Assembly (NCBI GenBank): GCA_023430685.1
Contig: JAEYZH010000077.1
Location: 1 to 11,022, forward strand
DNA length: 11,022 bases
Reading direction: 5' to 3'
Source: Pseudomonadota bacterium
Lineage (GTDB): Bacteria; Pseudomonadota; Gammaproteobacteria; Xanthomonadales; Rhodanobacteraceae
Below, piece after piece: positions 1-6,030 of the stretch. How positions within the stretch are numbered: the first letter of the stretch is position 1; every line of letters starts with the position of its first letter. Made by a program: the position numbers and the translations under genes. The notes beneath the pieces were generated by a model, which was given only the letters and a program-made list of their open reading frames with translations, searched no databases and was not told the origin of the DNA.

Positions 1-247
1 CGTTCGGCGAATCGAACTCGACATGGCGCGCCTGCAGGCGCGCGTCGCCGGGATCGACCTTGCGTGCCTGCGCGAAACGCGGAGTCAGCGCCGCCAGCAG
101 CGCCGCCGCGCCGCCAGCGCCGACGGCGAAACGAGCGGCCCCGGCCAGGAAACCGCGCCGATCGATGGCGCCATGCACGTACTGGTCGAACAGGCGCATG
201 ACCTCGGGATCGAAATCGGAACTCGTCAAGCGTCGCGGATCGTGCAT
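1..247 (-). CDS. Dienelactone hydrolase family protein with Tat signal (5' part, truncated by window edge)
   Basis: Only the first 82 residues lie in the window; the frame stays open to base 1. The N-terminus has a short polar lead with a DFDPEVMRLFDQYVHG-type helix, then a twin-arginine motif D-R-R-G-F-L at residues 29-34. A hydrophobic Ala/Gly stretch (about 39-54) follows, then the start of the mature region (VDPGDARLQARHVEF). This order matches my memory of the N-terminus of the dienelactone hydrolase (alpha/beta hydrolase) family that includes E. coli YghX, where the same helix, R-x-F-L motif and D-P-x-h-x-A-x-x-V-x-[FY]-x-S-P junction precede the hydrolase domain. The catalytic Cys/Ser-Asp-His residues would lie outside the window. 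The ATG at 245-247 has GGAG (256-259 on the minus strand) 8 nt upstream. The protein is probably exported folded through Tat. The family call rests on the leader and junction only, so the substrate is unknown. Confidence 0.75.
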   Translation of the reverse strand, partial: MHDPRRLTSSDFDPEVMRLFDQYVHGAIDRRGFLAGAARFAVGAGGAAALLAALTPRFAQARKVDPGDARLQARHVEFDSPN

Positions 248-396
248 GGTCGTCACTCCGTCGGTCGGGGTCTGTTTGCCGCGGGCTACGGGCAACGCGG
301 GTGGCCGGTCATCGCCGAGGCCGCCGCTGCATCGTGCCGCGAGCGCTGCGCGTGGGCAAATGGCGCAGGCCCCCCGGTGCGAGCGCGCGCTGATCG

Positions 397-663
397 TCAG
401 CGCAGCTGGCTGTCCTTGCTGCCGCGACGGTTGTAGCCCGCGTGCGCGCCCGACTCCTTGTCGTGCGCGTCCTGGCAGGCCACGCACAGGCGCACGCCGG
501 GCACCGCCTTGCGACGCGCGGCCGGAATCGCCGCGTCGCACTCTTCGCAATGCAGCAGCCCGGGGCCTCGCTGCAGGCGACTGCGCGCGCGCTTGACCGC
601 GTCGTCGATCGTCGCGTCGATCTGGTCCTGTACCGCTCCGTCTCCGGCCCAACCGGTGGCCAT
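397..663 (-). CDS. ybiI: YbiI, DksA/TraR-family C4 zinc-finger protein
   Basis: This is an 88-residue protein with the same length and layout as E. coli YbiI. It starts M-A-[TS]-G-W-A, has a D-D-A-V-x-[RA]-x-R helix, then C39-E-E-C42, the I-P-x-A-R-R-x-A-x-P-G-V-R-L-C60 stretch and C63, and ends in the near-invariant Y-N-R-R-G-S-K-D-S-Q-L-R tail. The four cysteines form the DksA/TraR-type zinc finger. The long coiled coil that DksA pushes into the RNA polymerase secondary channel is absent, so it is a DksA-like mini-protein of unproven function. The ATG has a strong GGAGG (669-673, minus strand) 5 nt upstream. It lies 71 nt downstream of yjdM on the same strand and may share its transcript. 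Identity is confident; function is unknown for the family. Confidence 0.95.
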   Translation of the reverse strand: MATGWAGDGAVQDQIDATIDDAVKRARSRLQRGPGLLHCEECDAAIPAARRKAVPGVRLCVACQDAHDKESGAHAGYNRRGSKDSQLR

Positions 664-734
664 GGCTGCCTCCGTCCGTCGTGCGTGGTGTGCCTCCAGC
701 ATACGCCCGGCCCGAAGCGCCGGCGCACGGTCGG

Positions 735-1076
735 TCAGGCGCGCTTCAAGAAACAGGTCTTCAGCACGAGTCCCTTGATCTTGTCGGAGTTCCCCTCGAT
801 GTGGTCGGGATCGTCTTCGACCAGTCGGATGTTGCGGATCATCGTGCCTTGCTTGAGCGGGATCGAGGAGCCCTTGACCTTGAGGTCCTTGATCACGACG
901 ACACTGTCGCCCGCCGCGAGCGGATTGCCGTTGCAGTCGCGTACGGGTGCTTGCGACGGCGCGGCGGAAGGCGCCGCGAGCGGCCATTCGTGCGCGCAAT
1001 CGGCGCAGACGATGTTCGCGCCGTCGGGATAGGTGTTCTCCATGCCGCAACGCGGACAGGCGGGCAGGTCGGACAC
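735..1076 (-). CDS. yjdM: YjdM (PhnA-family) zinc-ribbon protein
   Basis: This is a 113-residue protein. The N-terminal zinc ribbon is C7-P-R-C10 ... C24-A-D-C27-x-x-E-W. A variable Ala/Pro/Ser linker (about 33-45) follows, and then the family core V-R-D-x-N-G-N-x-L-x-x-G-D-S-V-V-V-I-K-D-L-K-V-K-G-S-S with the downstream I-R-N-I-R-L-V-E and C-terminal F-L-K-[RK]. This matches E. coli YjdM almost motif for motif. The old name PhnA is misleading: despite the name it is not phosphonoacetate hydrolase, and no reaction is established. The reading frame before this point lacks family similarity, and the GTG at 1074-1076 has GAGG (1086-1089, minus strand) 9 nt upstream, so GTG is taken as the start. 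It sits divergently from the methyltransferase gene at 1285, and ybiI follows 71 nt downstream. Confidence 0.95.
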   Translation of the reverse strand: MSDLPACPRCGMENTYPDGANIVCADCAHEWPLAAPSAAPSQAPVRDCNGNPLAAGDSVVVIKDLKVKGSSIPLKQGTMIRNIRLVEDDPDHIEGNSDKIKGLVLKTCFLKRA

Positions 1077-1284
1077 GGCGCGCAACCTCGAAGCGGAAAC
1101 CGCATAGTCTAGCGCCCGCGCGCTCGCGCGCGACGCGGCACTTCGGCGCGCCCGACGCGGACCGTGTAAGATGCAATCGCCGCACGTCGTGCCGCGCGTC
1201 CCGCCGACCGCATCAGGTCGCCCGCTTCGCTTCCCTCCTCGCGTCTGCACGCCTCGCGCAGTGACGCCGCCAACGGGAGCGGGC
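1077..1284. promoter_or_regulatory. Divergent intergenic region, probable promoters for yjdM and the methyltransferase gene
   Basis: These 208 bases separate two divergent genes and must hold a promoter on each strand if neither gene is read from further away. Weak -10-like boxes are visible. TAAGAT at 1167-1172 on the plus strand is followed by a long leader to the ATG at 1285. TAGACT at 1106-1111 on the minus strand lies about 29 nt before the yjdM GTG. Neither has a convincing -35 box, which is usual in GC-rich genomes. No riboswitch or operator palindrome was recognised. Confidence 0.25.
1086..1089 (-). promoter_or_regulatory. Ribosome binding site that fixes the GTG start of yjdM
   Basis: The minus strand reads GAGG here, 9 nt before the GTG at 1074-1076. 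No ATG lies near the conserved N-terminus (S-D-L-P-x-C-P-x-C), so this site decides the start. Confidence 0.6.
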
Positions 1285-1965
1285 ATGCCCGGCTATTCCA
1301 CGCGCCTCGTGACCCTGCGGATCGGCCACCACGACTACCGCCTGCGCGCACTCAGCGACCGCCAGCAGTTCGCCGATCCCCACCATGTGGCCGCGCGCGC
1401 CGGCATTTCATCGGCGCAGTGGTGCCTGTTCGGCCAGCCGTGGCCATCCGGGCGGGTGCTTGCCGAGGCAATGAGCACGTTCCAGATCGCGGGCAAGCGC
1501 ATCCTCGAGCTCGGCTGCGGCCTCGGCATGTCGAGTCTCGTGCTGAAGCGGCGCCATGCCGACATTACCGCGAGCGATCACCATCCGCTGGCCGAATCCT
1601 TCCTGGAATCGAATGCGGCCTTGAATGAACTTCCGGCCATCCCCTATCGCGACCTGCCGTGGGCGGTTCCTGACGCGACGCTCGGGCAGTTCGACCTCAT
1701 CATCGCGAGCGACGTGCTGTACGAGCGCGACCATGCCGCGCTTCTGATCGCGATGATCATGCGCCATGCGCGCGACGCGTCCGAGGTCGTGTTCACCGAT
1801 CCGGGGCGTGGCAACAGCGCCGCGTTCACGCGGGCGATGCGCACGCTCGGCTACTCGGTGGACGAGCAGCGCAGCCGCTTCGACGAACACGACCTGCCGC
1901 CCTTCCGCGGCCGGCTCCTGCACTATGCCCGCACGGCAGCCGGGTCGCCGAGGCCGACCGCATGA
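1285..1965 (+). CDS. Class I SAM-dependent methyltransferase, METTL21/Methyltransf_16-like
   Basis: This is a 226-residue cytoplasmic protein. The sequence W-P-S-G-R-V-L-A (53-60) precedes SAM motif I, I-L-E-L-G-C-G-L-G-M-S-S (73-84), with an acidic motif II residue at D98 (A-S-D-H-H-P). Motif IV/post-I is F-D-L-I-I-A-S-D-V-L-Y-E (136-147). The D-V-L-Y-[ED] signature and the W-P-x-[AG]-x-x-L-A lead-in are typical of the seven-beta-strand protein-lysine methyltransferases (METTL20/21, EEF2KMT and bacterial ETF-beta lysine methyltransferases), so a protein lysine substrate is likely but unproven. The ATG has GGGAG (1275-1279) 5 nt upstream; the in-frame extension back to 1171 is proline/arginine-rich and looks non-coding. 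The stop codon overlaps the start of the YkgJ-like gene (ATGA, 1962-1965), implying translational coupling. The target could be the coupled protein or something unlinked. Confidence 0.88.
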   Translation: MPGYSTRLVTLRIGHHDYRLRALSDRQQFADPHHVAARAGISSAQWCLFGQPWPSGRVLAEAMSTFQIAGKRILELGCGLGMSSLVLKRRHADITASDHHPLAESFLESNAALNELPAIPYRDLPWAVPDATLGQFDLIIASDVLYERDHAALLIAMIMRHARDASEVVFTDPGRGNSAAFTRAMRTLGYSVDEQRSRFDEHDLPPFRGRLLHYARTAAGSPRPTA

Positions 1966-2276
1966 GCGGCCAGCACGGCCACGAACGGGTGTCGTGCACG
2001 TCCTGCGACGCCGTCTGCTGCCGCCTGACCGTCGTCGTGATGCCCGACGACGTGGTGCCGCGGCATTTCGTCGAACGCGGCGCCGACGGGCTCGAGATGA
2101 TGGGCCGCTGCGAGGACGGCTGGTGCGTCGCACTCGACCACGCGCGCATGTGCTGCAGCATCTACGAGCAGCGACCGCAGGTGTGCCGCAAGTTCGCGAT
2201 GGGCAGCGGCTACTGCCGCTCGGAGCGCCACGCCTACCGGACGCGCCATGCGATCCCGGTCAGCGTGGTCGACTGA
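1962..2276 (+). CDS. YkgJ-family cysteine-cluster protein
   Basis: This is a 104-residue protein with ten cysteines. It carries the CxxCxxxCC signature (C12, C15, C19, C20), C50 and C55, then C64-C65-x-I-Y-E-x-R-P-x-x-C75-R-x-F and C85. This is the YkgJ/UPF0153 family (Pfam CxxCxxCC), thought to bind zinc or an iron-sulfur cluster; biochemical function is not established. There is no signal peptide, so it is cytoplasmic. Its ATG overlaps the TGA of the methyltransferase gene in an ATGA junction, and a GAGG at 1950-1953, 8 nt upstream, lies inside that gene. The two are therefore co-transcribed and probably co-translated. It ends just before the REP-like cluster. Family assignment is firm, role unknown. 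Confidence 0.92.
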   Translation: MSGQHGHERVSCTSCDAVCCRLTVVVMPDDVVPRHFVERGADGLEMMGRCEDGWCVALDHARMCCSIYEQRPQVCRKFAMGSGYCRSERHAYRTRHAIPVSVVD

Positions 2277-2317
2277 CGGCGGAATCGGACGCCGCCCGCG
2301 CACCGCCATGGATTGCC

Positions 2318-2345
2318 GCGCATCGCGCACAGGGTGCGCTCGTGC
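2318..2345 (-). repeat. REP-like palindrome, copy 1 (minus orientation)
   Basis: Read on the minus strand, this 28-base unit matches copy 2 at 24 of 28 positions by direct alignment. Its core is a perfect 6-bp hairpin, GCGCAC-CCT-GTGCGC (plus-strand 2325-2339). Head and tail bases flanking the hairpin are shared with copy 2 (GCA..AG before, GAT.CGC after). Confidence 0.75.
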
Positions 2346-2360
2346 GCCAGATCATGCTCC

Positions 2361-2388
2361 GCAGGAGCCCACCCTGTGGGCGATCCGC
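2361..2388 (+). repeat. REP-like palindrome, copy 2 (plus orientation)
   Basis: The plus strand shows a GCAGGA head and then a perfect hairpin GCCCAC-CCT-GTGGGC (2367-2381) followed by GAT and a CCGC tail. Two of its four differences from copy 1 are the paired C/G exchange in the middle of the stem, so base pairing is kept. The type resembles the GTAG-headed REP sequences associated with RAYT transposases in Stenotrophomonas, Xanthomonas and Pseudomonas. Confidence 0.78.
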
Positions 2389-2424
2389 GCAGGAACCGTT
2401 TGCGCGACGACTCCCGGGTCCACG

Positions 2425-2452
2425 CGGTCGCGCACAGGGGTGCGCGCCTACA
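2425..2452 (-). repeat. REP-like palindrome, copy 3, containing the stop codon of the phospholipase D gene
   Basis: On the minus strand this copy starts with the canonical head GTAGG (plus 2447-2451) and has the hairpin GCGCAC-CCCT-GTGCGC (plus 2430-2445), with one extra C in the loop compared with copies 1 and 2. The TAG of the head is the actual stop codon (2448-2450) of the phospholipase D gene. The three copies alternate in orientation like a BIME-type cluster, and between convergent genes they may also act as RNA 3'-end or terminator structures. Confidence 0.75.
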
Positions 2453-3740
2453 GCTGCGAGCGGATCGGATACAGGAGCTTCTCGACGAGCTTCTCGCGCA
2501 GCGGGCGTCGTTCCCACATCGCGTAATCGTACTTCCTGGTCTTTTCGAGGTCCTGCTCGAATGCAGCCGTCATCTGCGCGGCGAATGCGTGGTCGTAGAC
2601 GTTCAGGCTTGCCTCGTCGTTGACGCGGAACGAGCGGATGTCGAAATTGGTCGAACCGACCGAGACCATCTCGTCGTCGATGATCAGCAGCTTGGTGTGC
2701 ATCATCGTCGGGACATACTCATGGATCTCGATGCCGGCCGCGAGCAGCGGGCCCCAGCTCGCGCGCGAACTCAGGCGCACCGCGTCCGAATCGATGTGCT
2801 CGCCCGGAACGATGATGCGGACGCGCACGCCGCGTTCGCGCGCCGCCAGCAGCGCCTTGATCGCGAGTTCGTCGGGCACGAAATACGACGCCTCGAGGTC
2901 GATCGAACGCACCGCGGCCGCGATCCCCATGAGGTACATCAGGTGCATGCTCTCGCTGCCGCCGGACGGCGAGGCGACGAACAGGTGCGCGAGCATCCCG
3001 CCCGCCTGAGCCAGGGGCGGGAAGTAAGCCTCTCCGTTCAGCACTTCGCCCGTGGTCTTGATCCAGTTGTCGTTGAACGCGGCCTGCAACTGCGCGACAA
3101 CCGGGCCCTCGATGCGGAAATGCGTCTCGCGCCAGTGCTCGGCGTCTTCCGCGTTGCCCTGCCACTGGTCCGCGATGCCGACGCCACCGGTGAAGCCGAT
3201 GCGTCCGTCGACGACGAGCAGCTTGCGGTGCGTGCGGTTGTTCATGCGGCTGATGTTGTACCAGTGCAGCGGCCGGTAGCGCTCGACATGCACGCCCGCG
3301 TCTTCCATGCGGTCGACGAGTTCCTGCTCCATCTTGATGCTGCCGACCCAGTCGATCGTCACGTTCACGCGCACGCCCGCGCGCGCGCGCTCGGCCAGCG
3401 CATCGGCGAACTTCGCGCCGATCTCGCCGGACCAGTAGATGTAGGTCTCGAACGTGATCGACACCTTCGCGCCGTGGATCGCCTCGAGCATCGCGGGGAA
3501 GATCTCGACGCCGTTCTGCAATGCGGTCACGTGGTTGCCCGGCAGCACGGCGGGACCGAGCATCACCGACATCTCGCGCAGGTACTGCGGATCGGCGATC
3601 GCGTAGCGATGTTCGATCTTGCGTTCGATCTCCTTTTCGGAAGTCGCGAAGTTCAGCGCGATCGCGAACAGCAGCGCGGTCGCCACGGCAGTAATGACGA
3701 TCGTCCAGACCATGCGTTTGCGGCTCCAGCGCTTGGGCAT
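2448..3740 (-). CDS. Phospholipase D-superfamily cardiolipin synthase, membrane-anchored
   Basis: This is a 430-residue protein. A basic N-terminus (K-R-W-S-R-K-R) is followed by one membrane segment at about 11-31. Two HxKxxxxD catalytic motifs follow: H171-x-K173-x-x-x-x-D178 with the I-G-F-T-G-G-V-G-I-A-D lead-out, and H348-T-K350-x-x-x-x-D355 with V-S-V-G-S-T-N-F-D-x-R-S-F. This pair is diagnostic of bacterial cardiolipin synthases, which join two phosphatidylglycerols (or PG plus a second phospholipid) with loss of glycerol at the inner membrane. A single helix instead of the two of ClsA, and the length, place it nearer ClsB/C-like enzymes; other PLD-type lipid synthases are not excluded. 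The ATG at 3738-3740 has a modest GGGGA 7 nt upstream; an in-frame GTG at 3767 has no ribosome site. Its TAG stop is part of a REP-like element. The serine hydrolase gene lies 93 nt upstream on the same strand. Confidence 0.9.
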   Translation of the reverse strand: MPKRWSRKRMVWTIVITAVATALLFAIALNFATSEKEIERKIEHRYAIADPQYLREMSVMLGPAVLPGNHVTALQNGVEIFPAMLEAIHGAKVSITFETYIYWSGEIGAKFADALAERARAGVRVNVTIDWVGSIKMEQELVDRMEDAGVHVERYRPLHWYNISRMNNRTHRKLLVVDGRIGFTGGVGIADQWQGNAEDAEHWRETHFRIEGPVVAQLQAAFNDNWIKTTGEVLNGEAYFPPLAQAGGMLAHLFVASPSGGSESMHLMYLMGIAAAVRSIDLEASYFVPDELAIKALLAARERGVRVRIIVPGEHIDSDAVRLSSRASWGPLLAAGIEIHEYVPTMMHTKLLIIDDEMVSVGSTNFDIRSFRVNDEASLNVYDHAFAAQMTAAFEQDLEKTRKYDYAMWERRPLREKLVEKLLYPIRSQL

Positions 3741-3833
3741 CCCGGGGTCCCCGTTTCCGCCGGCCACGGTGTAGGTACCGGGGCGAACGGCGCATGAACG
3801 GGAAGCGCGTCCTTGCGCACGCCTAGGGCGGGA

Positions 3834-5852
3834 TCAGTCGCCGGACTCCCGGAATGCGTATTCGTGCTGGGCGTCGCGCAGCACCAGCGTGCGCTCACCG
3901 TCCTTGTCCGCGACCACGAACTCGAAGCCGTCCTCGCCCGGCGAGATCGTCACGAACGAGGTGCTGCCGTCGTCGTTGCGTCGCGACGCCACTTCGCTCT
4001 TCCAGCCGCCGAAATCGAACCAGGTCGCGCCGTCCCTGCGCGAGACCGCGATGACGCCGAGCTCGGCGCTGCGGTAGTGCGCGGCGAGCTTCGCCGACTC
4101 GGCGGGTGCAGGCACGGTCAGCCGCTTGCGCTCCGCGGCCGCGATCTCCTTGACGCGCTTCGCGCTCGCGGCCACCGTTTCCTCGGCCTCCGGCTTGCCG
4201 TCGAACAACAGCTCGAGCAGCCGCCGCTGCAGCGGCGCGCGGATGTACACGCCGGGATCGGAGTTGGTCAGGATCACTGCGCCGACGCGATGCCCCGGCA
4301 ACCACAGCATGTCGGAGTGGAACCCGAGCATGTCGCCGCCGTGGTGCACGACCGGTACGCCCCAGGTCGAGTCGACCATGAGACCCATGCCGTAGCTCGC
4401 GTCCTGGCCGAGCGCAACCTGCGGCTTGCGCCGCTCGAGCAGCGGCGCCGCGTCGATGTAGCGCGTGCCGTCCGGCAACAGGCCCTCGTCGAGTTCCATC
4501 TGCACGTAGCGCAGCACGTCTTCGACCGTGCTCCACGCCGCGCCGGCCGGCCGCGCGGGGATGATCGTGTAGTTGAGGTCCATGCTCGCCCGCACCGTGC
4601 GCGCGTCGACGTCGAGGCCGTGCGGCATCGCGTGGTTGCCGCGCAGCGCCTTCGCGTAGTCGAACGTCGTCGACGCCATGCCGAGCGGATCGAACACGAG
4701 CGTCTGCATCGCCTTGTCGTAGGCGGCGCCGTACTCGAGCTGCGGGAACAGCACATGGCCGCCCGCGAAGCCTGCGGCCGCGGCCATCGGATTGGAATAC
4801 TGGAACAGTTCGCCGAAACCGCTCGTCGGCTGCATCGTCGCGAGCGTGCGCAGCACCGACTCGGGCGTGGCGCCCTCCGATTCGAACAGCCACTCCATGT
4901 CCTGGCGCGGCAGGCCGGTGCAGGCGCAGATCAGGTGCTTGACCAGCACCTGGCGCGTGGTCTGCGCATCGCCGAGGCGGAAAGAAGGGAGGATCGACGT
5001 GACCGGCGTGTCCCAGTCGAAGCGCCCTTCTGCGACGAGCCTGGCGAGCATCAGCGTCGTCAGTGCCTTGGTGTTCGACGCGATCATGAACATCGTGTCG
5101 GCGTCGACCTTGTCGGGCTTTCCGAGCTCGCGCACGCCGTAGCCTTTCGCGAGCACGACCTTGCCGTCCTGCACGACGCCGACCGCGACGCCGGGGACTT
5201 CGAGCTGCACGCGGGCCGCCTCGATGAACGCGTCGAGCTCGGCGAGCCGCGCGGCGTCGAGCACGCGTGCGCGGCGGTCCGCGAAGGATTCGCGGCTGTA
5301 GCCTTTGGGCAACAGGCGACTGAAGACCAGCGCGACCTGCGCGCCGCGCTTCTCGCCGACGTCGTTCGCCATGTCGTAGATCGCGACGGTCCAGCGATCG
5401 CCGCGACGAAGGGCCTGCGCGAGCACGCCGCGCTTGTCGTTCGCCGACGTCTCGTAAACGTAGCGCCGCGACTGCTCCCACCCGTCGCGCGCGGGCAGGT
5501 CGCTCGCGAGCTTGAGTGGCCATTTCGCTGCCGGGTCGTAGGCCTGCCACGCCGCGGCGACCGCCGCGTCCGCGTCCGGGGCCTCGATATCGACGAGCGC
5601 GAGCCGAGAACCGCCCTCCGGCGCCGTGAGCACCACCGCGGACGCGCGCGTTTCGATCGTCCAGCCGGCCGGAGCGATGAACGGGTTGCCGTCGACGGTC
5701 GTGCTCGGCGTGTCCGCCGCCAGCGGAGCCACGGCGCGCGCCGTCGACGCGGACGCACGCGGCGCTGCTTCCATCGGCGCCGAAGGTTGCGTGGCGTGCG
5801 CGCAGGCGCCGAGCGCGAGCGCGGCGCAGAGAACAATGCCGGGTTGGTGCAT
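3834..5852 (-). CDS. Class C beta-lactamase-fold serine hydrolase lipoprotein with extra N-terminal domain
   Basis: This is a 672-residue protein. Residues 1-17 look like a lipoprotein signal with lipobox L-G-A-C17, although the n-region is weakly charged, followed by an Ala/Pro/Ser linker (about 20-50). A domain at about 50-185 starts F-I-A-P-A-G-W-T-I-E, a DUF1795/PsbP-like style of opening. The serine hydrolase domain (about 200-550) has the three class C motifs: S259-N-T-K262 (nucleophile and general base lysine), Y352-S-N354, and H504-G-G506 in place of KTG. Residues 580-672 form a small beta-rich C-terminal domain as in many PBP4*/EstB-like proteins. The usual L-L-x-H-x-S-G-L-P stretch reads H-L-I-C-A-C-T-G-L-P (306-315). 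A peptidase or esterase role in the periplasm is likely; beta-lactam resistance is not implied. The ATG has GGAGG (5859-5863, minus strand) 6 nt upstream. Confidence 0.9.
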   Translation of the reverse strand: MHQPGIVLCAALALGACAHATQPSAPMEAAPRASASTARAVAPLAADTPSTTVDGNPFIAPAGWTIETRASAVVLTAPEGGSRLALVDIEAPDADAAVAAAWQAYDPAAKWPLKLASDLPARDGWEQSRRYVYETSANDKRGVLAQALRRGDRWTVAIYDMANDVGEKRGAQVALVFSRLLPKGYSRESFADRRARVLDAARLAELDAFIEAARVQLEVPGVAVGVVQDGKVVLAKGYGVRELGKPDKVDADTMFMIASNTKALTTLMLARLVAEGRFDWDTPVTSILPSFRLGDAQTTRQVLVKHLICACTGLPRQDMEWLFESEGATPESVLRTLATMQPTSGFGELFQYSNPMAAAAGFAGGHVLFPQLEYGAAYDKAMQTLVFDPLGMASTTFDYAKALRGNHAMPHGLDVDARTVRASMDLNYTIIPARPAGAAWSTVEDVLRYVQMELDEGLLPDGTRYIDAAPLLERRKPQVALGQDASYGMGLMVDSTWGVPVVHHGGDMLGFHSDMLWLPGHRVGAVILTNSDPGVYIRAPLQRRLLELLFDGKPEAEETVAASAKRVKEIAAAERKRLTVPAPAESAKLAAHYRSAELGVIAVSRRDGATWFDFGGWKSEVASRRNDDGSTSFVTISPGEDGFEFVVADKDGERTLVLRDAQHEYAFRESGD

Positions 5853-6030
5853 GTGCGGCCTCCGTCGTCGTCGCCGCCGAGGATCGCATGGAAGCCCAGG
5901 CGAGGGTATCCGTGCCGTTCCCGGGCGGTTGCTGAACGCCTGCGCACCGCGCGTCCCGCCTGCGCATCGCGTTGCTGGATTGGGACTATGCTTTACGTCT
6001 ATCCCGCGCCGATCCTCCGAGGACACGCCG
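5853..6030. promoter_or_regulatory. Divergent intergenic region between the serine hydrolase and sugar dehydrogenase genes
   Basis: These 178 bases must contain start sites for two divergent genes. The only AT-leaning patch is 5972-6002. On the plus strand it offers TTGCTG (5972-5977) followed after 16 nt by TACGTC (5994-5999), a weak sigma70-like pair about 31 nt before the ATG at 6031. No matching site for the minus strand was convincing and no operator palindrome was recognised. Confidence 0.25.

Noticed and set aside
1171..1284. Upstream in-frame extension of the methyltransferase from an ATG at 1171.
   Set aside because: The added 38 residues are Pro/Arg-rich and unlike the family, and ATG 1285 has its own ribosome site.
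3741..3767. GTG at 3767 as the start of the cardiolipin synthase gene.
   Set aside because: No ribosome site precedes it and the added nine residues are Gly-rich; ATG 3740 starts directly before the basic region and membrane helix.
2313..3797. A 494-codon plus-strand open frame opposite the cardiolipin synthase gene.
   Set aside because: It covers a gene with two intact HKD motifs and shows no family features of its own.
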